A stretch of DNA of 64,000 nucleotides from Saprospiraceae bacterium. GTDB lineage: Bacteria > Bacteroidota > Bacteroidia > Chitinophagales > Saprospiraceae. The number at the start of each line of letters is the position of its first letter. The stretch's first letter is position 1. The translations under genes and the position numbers were made by a program. The notes under the pieces are model-generated. The model was not told the origin of the DNA, did no database searches, and saw only the letters and a program-made list of their open reading frames with translations. The DNA is taken from the NCBI GenBank assembly GCA_020627705.1, contig JAHDGJ010000009.1, positions 49,841 through 113,840 on the forward strand, read 5' to 3'. Below are positions 42,893 to 52,597 of the stretch, in pieces.

Positions 42893-45790
42893 TTAGTTCG
42901 CAAATTGATCATAGGTCAAAGTAAGGTGTATCATTCTTCCAATAAATGGACCACCATAATTTGTTCTATAGATATCTTTTAAAATGTTTGTAGCACCCAG
43001 TTTAATAGTTGTTTTGTACTCAGATAATTTATACCCAATCTGAGCGTCTAAAGTTTGGTAAGCAGGAATCGTTCCTTCTCCAAATGAACTTGTGAAGAAA
43101 TGCTCTTCTTGCCATCTGTAGCTTACACCACCAGAAAGATTTTTAATAATTTTTCTATTGGATAAACCAATGTTAAACTTATTTCTTGGAGTGTTAAAAG
43201 AAGGATCATATTGCTCGAAACCAGTTGGTAAATCATCTGCTACATCAAAATCATTGAAGGTATAATTTGCAGAAAGTTTCCAATTCTTCTTATCTCCAAT
43301 GAGATATTCAGTACTCAAAGAAACTCCGTAAGATGAAATATCAACAGGTGCATTGAAGTAAGGCCTCCATGTTGTTCCAGCAGGAACTAGATTTCCTTTG
43401 TGCTCCGTGTCATTCTTGCTGATTACATTGTTTTGAGTAATAAAGTCATTATAAATATTATAGTACCCAACTACATCAACAAACAACTTATTGTTGCTCA
43501 TACCTTTATAACCAATCTCGTATGTTTTTAATTTTTCAGGTCTAACATAGTCTAAATACTGCTCCACCAACAAAGACTCGTCTCTTGTCTCTGCACTAGA
43601 TCCAGAACCTAAATACGCAGCATAAGAAGCTTCTGACCACGCTCCTCCTTCATAGATTCCATAACGTTCTGCATTTTCTCTCGTTCCTCCTAGTAAGATA
43701 TTACTGGTTGGGAAATAGATATATTGTCCTTGTGTTGTTGGATTTCTAAATCCTGTTTGGTATGATACTCTGAAATTGTGGTTTTTATTCTCACCCGCAG
43801 AGTAAACCACAGATATCCTTGGACTAAATTGACCATCAAAGTTTTCGTTCTTGTCATATCGAATCGATCCTTTGAGTTTTAGTCGATCGTCCATTAAAGA
43901 CTTTGATGCTTGTGTATATACACCATATTCACTGATGTTAATTCTTTCATTAACTCCTGTGCCTTCAGGATCTTCGTTAAATACGGTACCATCAGTAAAC
44001 AGACTATACCTTCTAAAGTTTCCACCCACCTGTAAGCCTATATCACCACCAATGGCCTCACTAAGATCATACTGGCCTTCAACATGATCCATGTGAGAAT
44101 CATCAATAAACCCAGCACCACCTCTTTGGAAAAGTCCTGTCCGTACGCCTTCCAATAATTCATTAAATCTTGCAGATCCAACCTCAGGGCGTGCCTCTCC
44201 ACTTGCTAATTTAAACAGCTCAAGTGCTGCAAGTCTTTGAAACTCCGGATCAGGATTTAGACCACCAAATAAAGCAGGACCAAATACTCCTGACAATTGT
44301 TCCCACTGTGACATGGGCAAAGAGGAAAATCCACCAGCATCCGCAAATGCTTTAGCAGCTGCAGCATTACTACCAGGCAGTGCATTCCAAAGATTGGCAG
44401 CTACCGCCCATCCGCCTTGTAGTGGAATAGTAACGTCTTGTCCTTGATAGTTAAATGTAGCGTCTTGTGCAAAAATAGTAGGGAAGATGCCCTCGTTCAC
44501 AAAAGCACCTAATGCCGTCATATTATAAGAATCTCCATCGTCTGTTTTTGATCTATAAGCTCTGATGTTCCACTTGTCAGAATTTAATTCAAACTTGGTG
44601 AAAGTCTGCACTAAGTCTCTCAAAGCATATCTTTCTGATCCTTGGTAAACAGAAGATCCTGAACCCCACTGGTAACTGAAGTTTGCTTCAATGTTGTCGT
44701 TTATTCTATAGAACAAGGCACCATTGAGTTTTAAACTTTTTGCATCTCTATTGTCTAACAAATCTTCTTCGTTCCATCCTGTTCTTTTCAAACCTGTACC
44801 CACTGGAATAGGTACTTCATCACCGTATGCATTTATACCATCAAACGTTGCTCCTCCAAAAAAGGATTCGCTTCCTGCAGCGAAAGGATCTGGGGCTCTT
44901 TGGGTCTCGTAATCGTTGGCTTCCCAATCTTGTGCTTGGAGTAAACTCGCATTAACCTTAAACGCAAATTTGTCGTTAAATGCTTTTGCATACCGTATGG
45001 ATCCACCGTAATAAGGATCTGTAGAAACTCCATCTGTCATACCTGATTTAAGTTGAACACTTAAACCTTGATAGTTAAATGGACTTTTACTATTCATGAT
45101 CAATATTCCGTTGAAGGCATTCGGCCCATAAAGTGCCGATGCTGCTCCAGGAATCATTTCTATATTTTTGATATCCAAATCCGGAATTCCCACAATACTA
45201 CCCGTTGGGAAATTCAACAAAGGCGCAGCATTGTCGATTCCGTCTTGCAACTGTATAAAACGTGTGTTTCCGTGCGCAGCAAAACCTCTGGCATTTATGG
45301 AGTTAAAAGTGACAGAAGCTTGTGTGTGATGGACGCCTTTCAATTTGCTAATTTCATCATAGTAATCTGAAGACGTTGATTGTTGTAAAGCAAGCAAATC
45401 CAACTTTTCGATCGTTACTGGCGATTGAAGAATACTTTCTTCAACTCGAGAGGCAGAAACAACAATCTCGTTTGCTACAATAGACTCCGTTCCTAACGAA
45501 ACATCAATAGATTGGCCATTTTCGCTAACAGTAACCGTTTGAGAACCAAATCCTACCAAAGAGAAGGTCAGTTGATAAGGCAACTCTTTGGTTGTGGTTA
45601 AGGTGTAAGAACCATCGAGATCAGAAATAGTACCTGAGACTGTTCCGACGACCAAGATATTTACGCCTATGAGCGCTTCGCCATTATCAGCGTCTCTCAC
45701 AACTCCAGAAACACTGTTTTGTGCAAAAAGTCCCGCACCTATCAGGACCAATGCAAATGATAATAAGTTTTTAAACAATAGTTTTTTCAT
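42893..45790 (-). CDS. TonB-dependent receptor with regulatory-like N-terminal domain
   Basis: 965-residue outer-membrane receptor. Signal peptide to about residue 23 (GLFAQ), carboxypeptidase-regulatory-like domain (SVSGVVRDADNGEALIG), plug domain (residues ~115-235, with RGFAAHGNTRFIQLQDGID and IEMIPGAASALYGPNAFNGIL), then a long barrel ending in MIHLTLTYDQFAN. No SusD follows, so it is not a typical glycan pair. Vitamin, siderophore or peptide uptake are possible; substrate unknown. It is transcribed alone, ending in the bidirectional terminator shared with the LysR gene. Confidence 0.93.
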   Translation of the reverse strand: MKKLLFKNLLSFALVLIGAGLFAQNSVSGVVRDADNGEALIGVNILVVGTVSGTISDLDGSYTLTTTKELPYQLTFSLVGFGSQTVTVSENGQSIDVSLGTESIVANEIVVSASRVEESILQSPVTIEKLDLLALQQSTSSDYYDEISKLKGVHHTQASVTFNSINARGFAAHGNTRFIQLQDGIDNAAPLLNFPTGSIVGIPDLDIKNIEMIPGAASALYGPNAFNGILIMNSKSPFNYQGLSVQLKSGMTDGVSTDPYYGGSIRYAKAFNDKFAFKVNASLLQAQDWEANDYETQRAPDPFAAGSESFFGGATFDGINAYGDEVPIPVGTGLKRTGWNEEDLLDNRDAKSLKLNGALFYRINDNIEANFSYQWGSGSSVYQGSERYALRDLVQTFTKFELNSDKWNIRAYRSKTDDGDSYNMTALGAFVNEGIFPTIFAQDATFNYQGQDVTIPLQGGWAVAANLWNALPGSNAAAAKAFADAGGFSSLPMSQWEQLSGVFGPALFGGLNPDPEFQRLAALELFKLASGEARPEVGSARFNELLEGVRTGLFQRGGAGFIDDSHMDHVEGQYDLSEAIGGDIGLQVGGNFRRYSLFTDGTVFNEDPEGTGVNERINISEYGVYTQASKSLMDDRLKLKGSIRYDKNENFDGQFSPRISVVYSAGENKNHNFRVSYQTGFRNPTTQGQYIYFPTSNILLGGTRENAERYGIYEGGAWSEASYAAYLGSGSSAETRDESLLVEQYLDYVRPEKLKTYEIGYKGMSNNKLFVDVVGYYNIYNDFITQNNVISKNDTEHKGNLVPAGTTWRPYFNAPVDISSYGVSLSTEYLIGDKKNWKLSANYTFNDFDVADDLPTGFEQYDPSFNTPRNKFNIGLSNRKIIKNLSGGVSYRWQEEHFFTSSFGEGTIPAYQTLDAQIGYKLSEYKTTIKLGATNILKDIYRTNYGGPFIGRMIHLTLTYDQFAN

Positions 45791-45809
45791 GTTACAATAT
45801 TATTTGTTT

Positions 45810-45824
45810 TAGCCTAGTAGGCTA
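45810..45824 (-). repeat. Small hairpin in the leader of the TonB receptor
   Basis: TAGCCT and AGGCTA pair around an AGT loop, about 20 bases before the start codon. It may lie in the 5' leader and affect translation, or be a binding site. Confidence 0.35.
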
Positions 45825-45898
45825 TCATAAAAGTATCAAAATTGATGAGAATTTCAGATTAATATTAGTTGATACTTAAGGACAAGAAAACAAAATTT

Positions 45899-46780
45899 TT
45901 ACTCTTTGTTAAGAAAATGAAGAAGTTTATAAAAATCAAGTTTTCTCAAAGATGGATTTGGTGACAATAAATTTTTCCTCAATGAGTCCTCATTTCTTTT
46001 CAACCAGTTGAGGACTAAAGGTGTGAGCCTTAGTTTGTCTATCCAATCAGCAGCTTTTGTTAGCCTAGTTTCAACAATTTTACCTTCTTTAATTAAGTTT
46101 TTTAAGTTCTCAATGCCCACTTCGGTTTTGGCCAAAAAGTCAACAGATTTTTCTAAACCCAAATGTTCTAAAGGGTTGTCAATATGAAGAATATCGATTT
46201 CAAACTTTTTAAGTTTTTCTGCGAAAGCAAGATCCTCATAGCCATATCCCTCTATACTTTCATCAAACTTGATATCCAAAAATATATCGCTGCGAATTAA
46301 AAAGTTGTTGCTCATAAAGTTGAGATATGGACGCCTTTTACGTTTTTTAGCCGGTAAGGCCTCTCGTTGAGAACCATACTTCCAGTGCAGTGTTTTGCTT
46401 TTTGCTCTGGGTTTTGATTTTTTATAAATTCTTCCTCCATAGACAACTTCACATTCGTTGGCAATTTCTTTTTTATATCTCTTTATATACGTTGCGTATT
46501 TCACCTTACTGTCGCAATCCATAAAAAGCATGTAATCAAAGCTTGCTACCGAGGCTAGTTTGTTTCTGATCTTTGACCTTCCAAAATTTTCGGAAAGTTC
46601 GACGTAATTGACTCCCATTAAATGAAGAATGGCCTGGTTCTTTGCTTTGAACTGCCTTTGAGATCCGTCATCAAAGCATATGATTTCGTAATTGATCTTT
46701 GCTTTTACGCATTGTTCAACCAATTTGGAAACCAATTGGGTAACATCAAAATTGTAAATAGGAATCAGTATTGAAATCAT
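45899..46780 (-). CDS. Family 2 glycosyltransferase
   Basis: 293 residues of the GT-A fold: ISILIPIYNFDVTQLV at the N-terminus, ICFDDGS for the nucleotide-sugar site, LFMDCDSKV for the metal-binding DxD-like motif, then NNFLIRSDIFLDIKFDE and a C-terminal helical tail with the ED pair (GYGYEDLAFAEKL) typical of GT2 catalytic bases. It is soluble or loosely membrane-bound. Acceptor and sugar are unknown. It has no glycan cluster around it; divergent mqnE lies 82 bases away. Confidence 0.92.
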   Translation of the reverse strand: MISILIPIYNFDVTQLVSKLVEQCVKAKINYEIICFDDGSQRQFKAKNQAILHLMGVNYVELSENFGRSKIRNKLASVASFDYMLFMDCDSKVKYATYIKRYKKEIANECEVVYGGRIYKKSKPRAKSKTLHWKYGSQREALPAKKRKRRPYLNFMSNNFLIRSDIFLDIKFDESIEGYGYEDLAFAEKLKKFEIDILHIDNPLEHLGLEKSVDFLAKTEVGIENLKNLIKEGKIVETRLTKAADWIDKLRLTPLVLNWLKRNEDSLRKNLLSPNPSLRKLDFYKLLHFLNKE

Positions 46781-46850
46781 CGCTTAAAAAAAGTGCAATT
46801 TAATATTTCTAAAAAGCAACTTCTGTGAGTAAAGTTTGTTATTTGCTTAA

Positions 46851-46858
46851 TACTTTCG
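46851..46858 (+). promoter_or_regulatory. Near-consensus -7 element abutting the mqnE ATG
   Basis: TACTTTCG differs from TAnnTTTG at one base and is followed by TTCT and ATG. The four-base spacing is identical to that before the histidine kinase and acyl-CoA carboxylase genes, pointing to a leaderless transcript. Confidence 0.4.
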
Positions 46859-46862
46859 TTCT

Positions 46863-48056
46863 ATGAGCAAAGCAATCGAATTATTGATTCAACAAAAAGA
46901 CCTTCCCCATGAGGCTAGGGATATTGCCCAAAAGGTGCTGGATAAAGCAAGAATTTCAGTTCAAGAAGCAGAATGGTTATATGCCCATGGTGAATTATCT
47001 TATTTAGGGGTGTTGGCCAATGCCATAAAAGAGGACAAGCAAGGAGATAAAGTATATTTTAATAAGAATTTCCATGTCGAACCTACAAACGTTTGCTTGT
47101 ACACTTGTACTTTTTGCAGTTATTCGAGAATGATCAAAAAGAGAGAAAATGGTTGGGAATATTCTCTTGAGGAAATCATGGATATTATAAAATCCTACGA
47201 CCAACAAGATGTTACAGAAGTGCATATTGTAGGTGGGGTACTGCCACAATATGATGTTACTTTTTATAGTGAATTGTTCAAAGCCATTCGTACTCATCGC
47301 CCGGATCTTCATATAAAAGCTCTTACTCCAGTAGAGTACCATTACATTTTTAAAAAGGAAAAGATCAGTTATGAACAGGGAATGAAGTTGATGGTGGATG
47401 CTGGCTTGGATTCTATGCCTGGTGGAGGCGCTGAGATTTTTCACCCAGAAATTAGAGATCAAATAGCAGGCGGGAAATGCAATGCGGAGCAATGGTTGAA
47501 TATCCACGAGATATTACATGGCCTAGGTAAAAGAAGCAACGCCACCATGCTCTATGGGCACATTGAAGATTTTTCTCATCGGGTTCATCACATGGAGCAA
47601 CTTCGAATTTTACAGGATAAGACGGGTGGATTCCAAACGTTTATCCCTCTGAAGTTTCGAAACAAAGACAATGAGATGTCTCATTTGGCTGAAGTCGGAG
47701 TGGTTGATGACCTCAAAAATTATGCGATTGGACGAATCTTTTTGGACAATTTCGATCACGTAAAAGCCTATTGGCCCATGATTGGAAGAGACACTGCAGT
47801 GATGTCTTTGGCTTTTGGGGTAGACGACTTGGATGGGACAATAGACGATACGACCAAGATTTATTCTATGGCTGGATCTGAGGAGCAAAGTCCGTCCTTA
47901 AGCACAGAACAATTGGTAAAAATGATTCGGTCAGTAAATCGAACTCCAATAGAAAGAGACACGCTGTATAATGTGGTTAGAGAATTTGAAGGAGTGGTTT
48001 TTGAGGATGATACTAAATACAAAGGCTACACCTCCTTGCCAGTGGTAAATAATTAA
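46863..48056 (+). CDS. mqnE: Aminofutalosine synthase
   Basis: 397-residue radical SAM enzyme. The [4Fe-4S] cysteines are C78, C82 and C85 in CLYTCTFCSYSR. VHIVGGVLPQYDV, DSMPGGGAEIFHPEIRDQI, NATMLYGHIE and QTFIPLKFRNKDNEMSH are characteristic of MqnE, which joins 3-(1-carboxyvinyloxy)benzoate to SAM-derived adenosyl to give aminofutalosine. The related MqnC differs in these segments. Chorismate dehydratase MqnA is at 52.7 kb and a UbiA homologue at 37.1 kb, so menaquinone made by the futalosine route is well supported. Transcribed alone. Confidence 0.95.
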   Translation: MSKAIELLIQQKDLPHEARDIAQKVLDKARISVQEAEWLYAHGELSYLGVLANAIKEDKQGDKVYFNKNFHVEPTNVCLYTCTFCSYSRMIKKRENGWEYSLEEIMDIIKSYDQQDVTEVHIVGGVLPQYDVTFYSELFKAIRTHRPDLHIKALTPVEYHYIFKKEKISYEQGMKLMVDAGLDSMPGGGAEIFHPEIRDQIAGGKCNAEQWLNIHEILHGLGKRSNATMLYGHIEDFSHRVHHMEQLRILQDKTGGFQTFIPLKFRNKDNEMSHLAEVGVVDDLKNYAIGRIFLDNFDHVKAYWPMIGRDTAVMSLAFGVDDLDGTIDDTTKIYSMAGSEEQSPSLSTEQLVKMIRSVNRTPIERDTLYNVVREFEGVVFEDDTKYKGYTSLPVVNN

Positions 48057-48155
48057 GAAGATGAATTAAAAACTAGGTTAAAAGTTTTTTAAAACTTCTA
48101 AATCTTGGGTCCAAATAGCAAGATGTGCGATTCGCATTATTGATGCCAACGGGCG

Positions 48156-48545
48156 TTATTTTTCATCAATGGATTCGATGAGGTCTTCTAGTGCCTTAAA
48201 GATATCGCCAGATTCTTCTTTATATTTTTCTAATAAGACTTTGATTTCTTCATCTTCCGCAAATTCTTCGATTTTCGCTCGCCAAATGGCAGTATCCTTG
48301 AGCATTTCTTTTCCTTTTACTTGAAGCTCGTCAGCGATATCTTTGATCTTATCCATTTCCTCTCCATCAATGAATTTCTTTGCTTTTTCTCCAAAAACAT
48401 CAATGAGTTCTTTGATATCCTCAGAGGCTTGGTCAATTTGTTGAGAGGGCTTTGGTGGAGCATCGGCCTTTTTTGTTGTAGGTCCTTCACATGAATAAAG
48501 AAAGATTAAGAATAGGGAAGTGACTAGAGTATACAAGGATTTCAT
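48156..48545 (-). CDS. Small helical lipoprotein
   Basis: 129 residues, lipobox at IFLYSCEG (about residue 19), short Pro/Lys linker, then an all-helical acidic region (SEDIKELIDVFGEKAKKFIDG ...) that may be coiled coil. No family recognised. It follows the ceramide operon with a 47-base gap on the same strand, so it may be co-transcribed; a role in lipid handling is only a guess. Confidence 0.75.
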   Translation of the reverse strand: MKSLYTLVTSLFLIFLYSCEGPTTKKADAPPKPSQQIDQASEDIKELIDVFGEKAKKFIDGEEMDKIKDIADELQVKGKEMLKDTAIWRAKIEEFAEDEEIKVLLEKYKEESGDIFKALEDLIESIDEK

Positions 48546-48592
48546 CGGAGATGTTTTACTTCGAATGATAAATATAGGGTGTTCTTTTCAAA

Positions 48593-49591
48593 CTACTTCA
48601 ACCAACCATTGGCAAGATACCAATCTGCGGTTTTCTTGATGCCTTCTTCAAGATTTACAGATGCATGAAAATTAAAATCCCTCACTAAGTCTTGCGTGTC
48701 AACAACCCAATTTCTAGCTTTTAATTCATTTACTTTATCAGAATTAAGCGGAGGTAGATTGCCTCTTAGTTTTCCAAATTGTTCACTGGTAAAGGCAACG
48801 GCCTTAAGCATGAAGATGGGGAGACTCAATTTGATCGTGGATTTACTTAACGCCTCGCTGATGAGGGCATTTAGCATTTTAGCGTTGTATTTGTTTCCAT
48901 CTGAAACCAGATAAAATTTATTGCTATGTTTTGATTTTAAAGCAATGAAAATTAAACGGACCAAATCTTCCACATATATAAAAGATAAAAACTGCTTGTC
49001 GAGTCCAACATGAAGTTCGATCCCTTTATTGATGATTTCGAATTGAGTAAACAAATCTTTTTCTCTCGGTCCATATACAGCCGTTGGCCTAATGCCAATG
49101 TACTCTAATTTGTGGGCATCCGATTTTAAAAAGTCTTCTGCTTTTTTCTTACTTCTCCCGTAAGCCGTAACAGGAACGGCTTTCGAATCATTTCGTACAA
49201 TGTTGTCTTTTTTGTCATCTCCTGGCCCCAAAGCAGCTAGGCTAGACATGAAGATGAATTTTTTTAAGGAAAGTTTGGCAGCTTGGATTTGGCTTACTAG
49301 ATTTCTTAAATACGTAACATTTACCTTGTCATAAGTCTTTTGATCTTTTGCCTTTGTTAATCCAGCATTATGAATGATATAATCAAATTGATGCTCTTTT
49401 AATTGGGAAAGGAGCAAGGCTTGATTTTCAAAATCCATGTAGAGGAAATTAATCCTTTCGTCCGTAAGGTAGATTTTGCTGCTTGTTTTTCTTAAGCCAG
49501 CCCAAACTTCATAGCCTTGATTTAAAGCTTCCTCTACAAGATATCCTCCGATAAATCCGCTAGAACCTGTAACTAATACTTTGAAAGCCAT
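48593..49591 (-). CDS. NAD-dependent epimerase/dehydratase-family reductase, probable CerR
   Basis: 332-residue extended SDR: VTGSSGFIGGYLVEEA binds NAD(P), catalytic Tyr-x-x-x-Lys is YGRSKKKAE, and the C-terminal part is variable. Its place as the third gene of a serine palmitoyltransferase / GNAT-like operon matches CerR of Caulobacter, an epimerase-family enzyme that reduces the 3-keto group of ceramide. By sequence alone other sugar or steroid substrates would be possible; the operon decides. It starts eight bases after the GNAT gene stop. Confidence 0.8.
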   Translation of the reverse strand: MAFKVLVTGSSGFIGGYLVEEALNQGYEVWAGLRKTSSKIYLTDERINFLYMDFENQALLLSQLKEHQFDYIIHNAGLTKAKDQKTYDKVNVTYLRNLVSQIQAAKLSLKKFIFMSSLAALGPGDDKKDNIVRNDSKAVPVTAYGRSKKKAEDFLKSDAHKLEYIGIRPTAVYGPREKDLFTQFEIINKGIELHVGLDKQFLSFIYVEDLVRLIFIALKSKHSNKFYLVSDGNKYNAKMLNALISEALSKSTIKLSLPIFMLKAVAFTSEQFGKLRGNLPPLNSDKVNELKARNWVVDTQDLVRDFNFHASVNLEEGIKKTADWYLANGWLK

Positions 49592-49599
49592 AGAAAGAA

Positions 49600-50724
49600 T
49601 TAAAGCGGCTTGGAATAAAGACGATAAGTTTTGTAGAGTTGTCCATTAAGTTTTTCAGCCGCCGCTCGCATAGGGCCATTAGATTCTAAAATCCACGAAG
49701 CTTCTCCTCCGTCTAGTTTTCGTTTTCTAGCTTCTGCAATGTTTTTAGCAAAAAAGATGGCTTCGATGCCTTTCATTCTAAATTCTTCTACAACGCCAGA
49801 GGCAACAATTCTTACTGAATTAACTTTCTTTTTATTCAGTAAAAGTTTTAGGATGTTAAATGGAAACAATCTTCCTTTTTTGAAATTCTTTGTTATTTCA
49901 TTGATGTTAGGAAGACTGATAGAAAAACCCACAGCCTCATCTCCTTTTTCTGCCACGTATGCAAAATCCTTATCGACCAGAAGTTTAAGGCCATCTGCTA
50001 GATGCTTGAATTCCGCATCTGTAAAAGGGACAAAACCCCAGTTTTTCTCCCATGCTGAATTATATATTTTTTTCACTTTGGCCACTTCGTTTTTCCAATC
50101 TTTTGGATTTAGGTTTCGCACTGAGATGCCCTTGGATTGAAGTCTTTCTTCTAGCTTGTTGGAGAGGCTTAGATATTTTTCGGAAGCTTCATTGGATTTA
50201 ATATAATATGCGTATAAATCCATTTCTTTTTTGAACCCATACTGTTCAACTAAGTGTTCATAGTACGGCGCATTGTAGGTCATCATTATTTTGGGAGAGT
50301 TCTCAAAACCATTGATGAGTAAGCCAGCAGTTTCGTTGGTGCTGAAATTTGTAGGACCCATAACTTGGTCAAAGCCTTTTGATTTTAGATATGTTGAGGC
50401 TTTTTCGAATAGGGCAGTACTGACTTCAGTTGAATTAATACAATCGAAAAAACCAAAGAATCCAACATTGCTCGAGTGATATTGGTTGTATCTCGGGTTG
50501 CTGATGGCGCTGATGCGTCCTACAATTCTATCCCCATCATATGCCAGAAAATTTTTGACCTCACCATATTCATAGAATGGATATTTTTTGGTGTCAAACA
50601 TTTCTTTTTGAGCTAGATAAAGCTCTGGAACATAATACGCGTCATCTGCATAAAGGTCATGTGCAAAATCAATAAAGTTCTTTATTTCGCGCTTGGAAGA
50701 AACTTCTAGAATGGAGACCGACAT
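49600..50724 (-). CDS. GNAT-like N-acyltransferase, probable bacterial ceramide synthase
   Basis: 374 residues, cytosolic by appearance, with two GNAT-like halves. First half: VKNFLAYDGDRIVGRISAIS and GFFGFFDCIN; second half: FAYVAEKGDEAVGFSISLPN and VVEEFRMKGIEAIFF. GPTNFSTNETAGLLI is a conserved block of the YghO-type family. Bacterial ceramide synthase (bCerS) is a GNAT-like protein unrelated to the eukaryotic enzyme. It lies nine bases after serine palmitoyltransferase and eight before the SDR gene. Role: N-acylation of 3-ketodihydrosphingosine. Confidence 0.8.
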   Translation of the reverse strand: MSVSILEVSSKREIKNFIDFAHDLYADDAYYVPELYLAQKEMFDTKKYPFYEYGEVKNFLAYDGDRIVGRISAISNPRYNQYHSSNVGFFGFFDCINSTEVSTALFEKASTYLKSKGFDQVMGPTNFSTNETAGLLINGFENSPKIMMTYNAPYYEHLVEQYGFKKEMDLYAYYIKSNEASEKYLSLSNKLEERLQSKGISVRNLNPKDWKNEVAKVKKIYNSAWEKNWGFVPFTDAEFKHLADGLKLLVDKDFAYVAEKGDEAVGFSISLPNINEITKNFKKGRLFPFNILKLLLNKKKVNSVRIVASGVVEEFRMKGIEAIFFAKNIAEARKRKLDGGEASWILESNGPMRAAAEKLNGQLYKTYRLYSKPL

Positions 50725-50733
50725 TACTATGTC

Positions 50734-51939
50734 CTATGATAGATTTTCAATCAGATCAAAGATTTCTAATTTCTTCGCAACTTGAGTAATCTTATCAACA
50801 GACTCCTCAATTTGAGCCTTGGTATGCGTAGCCATTAAGGAATATCTGATCAGACTTGAAGTACTTGCCACAGCAGGAGAAACCACTGGGTTTACAAATA
50901 CTCCCATTTCAAGAAGTTCTTTCGTTAACTGGAAAGTCTTCATGTCATTTCGTACATAAATAGGAATGATAGGAGTTTCTGTATGGCCCGTATCAAAGCC
51001 AGCCTCTTTCAGAAGCTTCAAGGCATATCTTGTATTTTCCCAAAGTGTATCTATTCTCTCTGGTTCTTGTTGAATGAGTTCTAAAGCTGCAATAACAGAT
51101 GCTGCATTGGCAGGTGCAATTGAAGCTGAGAAAATTAAAGACCGAGCATTGTGCTTCAAATAATTGATGGTATCGTTGTCAGCTGCGATAAAGCCACCTA
51201 TAGAAGCCAAAGACTTACTGAATGTTCCCATGATCAAATCCACTTTATCGGTCATTCCAAAATGCGAAGCAGTACCTCTACCTTCTTTACCTAAAACACC
51301 CAAACTATGCGCATCATCAAGCATGATGTTCGCGTTGTATTTTTCAGCCAAAGCCGAAATTTCAGGCAGTTTGGCTATGTCTCCCTCCATAGAAAACACA
51401 CCATCCACTGCGATTAATTTTATTTTATCCGGCTCGCATTTGGAAAGAATCTTTTCCAAAGAAGCCATATCGTTGTGCTTGTATTTTAAAACTTTTGCAA
51501 AAGCTAAACGCGCACCATCGATGATACAAGCGTGATCTAATTCATCTATAATGATGTAATCGTGACGCCCAGGAATCGAGCTAATTACCCCAAGATTTAC
51601 TTGAAAACCAGTGCTAAAAACCAAAGCTCCTTCTTTCCCCACATAGTCAGCTAGCTTTTCCTCTAATTCGATGTGAAGATCTAGCGTACCGTTTAAGAAT
51701 CTAGAACCGGCACAACCAGAACCATATCGATCAATCGCAATTTTGGAAGCCTCTTTTAGTTTTGGATGATTTGTAAGCCCTAAATAACTGTTAGAACCAA
51801 ACATCAAGACATCTTTCCCATTGATCTTAACGACGGTATCTTGCTCGGATTCAATCGTTCGGAAATATGGATAAAACCCCATGCTCATGACCTTCTGAGG
51901 GATATCATAAGCTTTCATTTTTTTCCTTAAAAGAGACAT
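50734..51939 (-). CDS. spt: Serine palmitoyltransferase
   Basis: 401-residue PLP enzyme of the alpha-oxoamine synthase family. PLP Lys242 is in GTFSKSLASIGGFIA, the form typical of SPT rather than KBL (GTFGKALGG) or BioF. MLDDAHSLGVLG holds the ring Asp and His, DELDHACIIDG the stacking His. It condenses serine with an acyl-CoA or acyl-ACP to 3-ketosphinganine, starting sphingolipid synthesis. No membrane segment, as in other bacterial SPTs. First gene of a tight operon with a GNAT-like acyltransferase and an SDR. A 133-base gap precedes it. Confidence 0.93.
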   Translation of the reverse strand: MSLLRKKMKAYDIPQKVMSMGFYPYFRTIESEQDTVVKINGKDVLMFGSNSYLGLTNHPKLKEASKIAIDRYGSGCAGSRFLNGTLDLHIELEEKLADYVGKEGALVFSTGFQVNLGVISSIPGRHDYIIIDELDHACIIDGARLAFAKVLKYKHNDMASLEKILSKCEPDKIKLIAVDGVFSMEGDIAKLPEISALAEKYNANIMLDDAHSLGVLGKEGRGTASHFGMTDKVDLIMGTFSKSLASIGGFIAADNDTINYLKHNARSLIFSASIAPANAASVIAALELIQQEPERIDTLWENTRYALKLLKEAGFDTGHTETPIIPIYVRNDMKTFQLTKELLEMGVFVNPVVSPAVASTSSLIRYSLMATHTKAQIEESVDKITQVAKKLEIFDLIENLS

Positions 51940-52072
51940 ATGTAGTGGTTTTTTAAGAATTTAAAGTTGTTGTATTAATTAAAAACTTGTCAGTCTTAAT
52001 GTAATCAGTAAAGGTAAGACAATTTGCCAGCAAATTGAATATTAACGGGATTCAATTTAAATATGTAAAAGC

Positions 52073-52597
52073 TTAAAGACGAAGGGTTTGTTGTATGCTT
52101 TTTCCAGTTTTAACATCCGTTCCATAAAATTCCATGAATTTTACATCTGGAAAGAGCCCAAACTCATCCGCATGCACATAAACATTACTCAACTGGATTA
52201 ATTTACCCTCTCTTTTGTAAAAAGTAGAAAAAGCCCCTTCTTTCTCAGCTAGGTAAAATTTCATTTCGGGAAACGATACAAAATGAAATTCGAACGAATT
52301 GTGACTCAGTTTTTTGTACTCACAACCATAAGCAAGCTTGTTCTGTAGAAAGGTAAGCTCTTCAATTTCTCCAGCCTTATTATACATGATCCATTGGATA
52401 TGCATAGGGACCTCGGCATTTATTTCTCCAGTTGCCGTTCGGTTTAACTTGTAAATTACGGTGTTCCAATTATGATTTCTCTGAATGTAGAAGAGTAAAT
52501 CGGTGGTGTTTTCGGGCTTTGGGTAATCGGGAGTAAGGCCATGAAGCTTTTGAAACTTCCGTTTATTTCGATTTAGATATGGCCGTTGAAAAAACAT
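52073..52597 (-). CDS. DUF4833-like protein
   Basis: 174 residues from ATG 52597 (a TTG two codons upstream is less likely). LLFYIQRNHNWNTVIYKLNRTATGEINAEVPMHIQWIMYN matches the DUF4833 pattern of an NRN-type start followed by W-rich beta strands. No signal peptide is evident. Function of the family unknown. It is upstream of spt on the same strand with a 133-base gap; the gap ends with an ATATGTAAA motif (52061-52069). The start is divergent from mqnA, 120 bases away. Confidence 0.78.
   Translation of the reverse strand: MFFQRPYLNRNKRKFQKLHGLTPDYPKPENTTDLLFYIQRNHNWNTVIYKLNRTATGEINAEVPMHIQWIMYNKAGEIEELTFLQNKLAYGCEYKKLSHNSFEFHFVSFPEMKFYLAEKEGAFSTFYKREGKLIQLSNVYVHADEFGLFPDVKFMEFYGTDVKTGKSIQQTLRL

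Noticed and set aside
46863-48056. Assignment as mqnC or cofH
   Set aside because: The segments around GGVLPQYD, GGGAEIFHPEIRDQI and FRNKDNEMSH fit MqnE; mqnC and CofH differ there.
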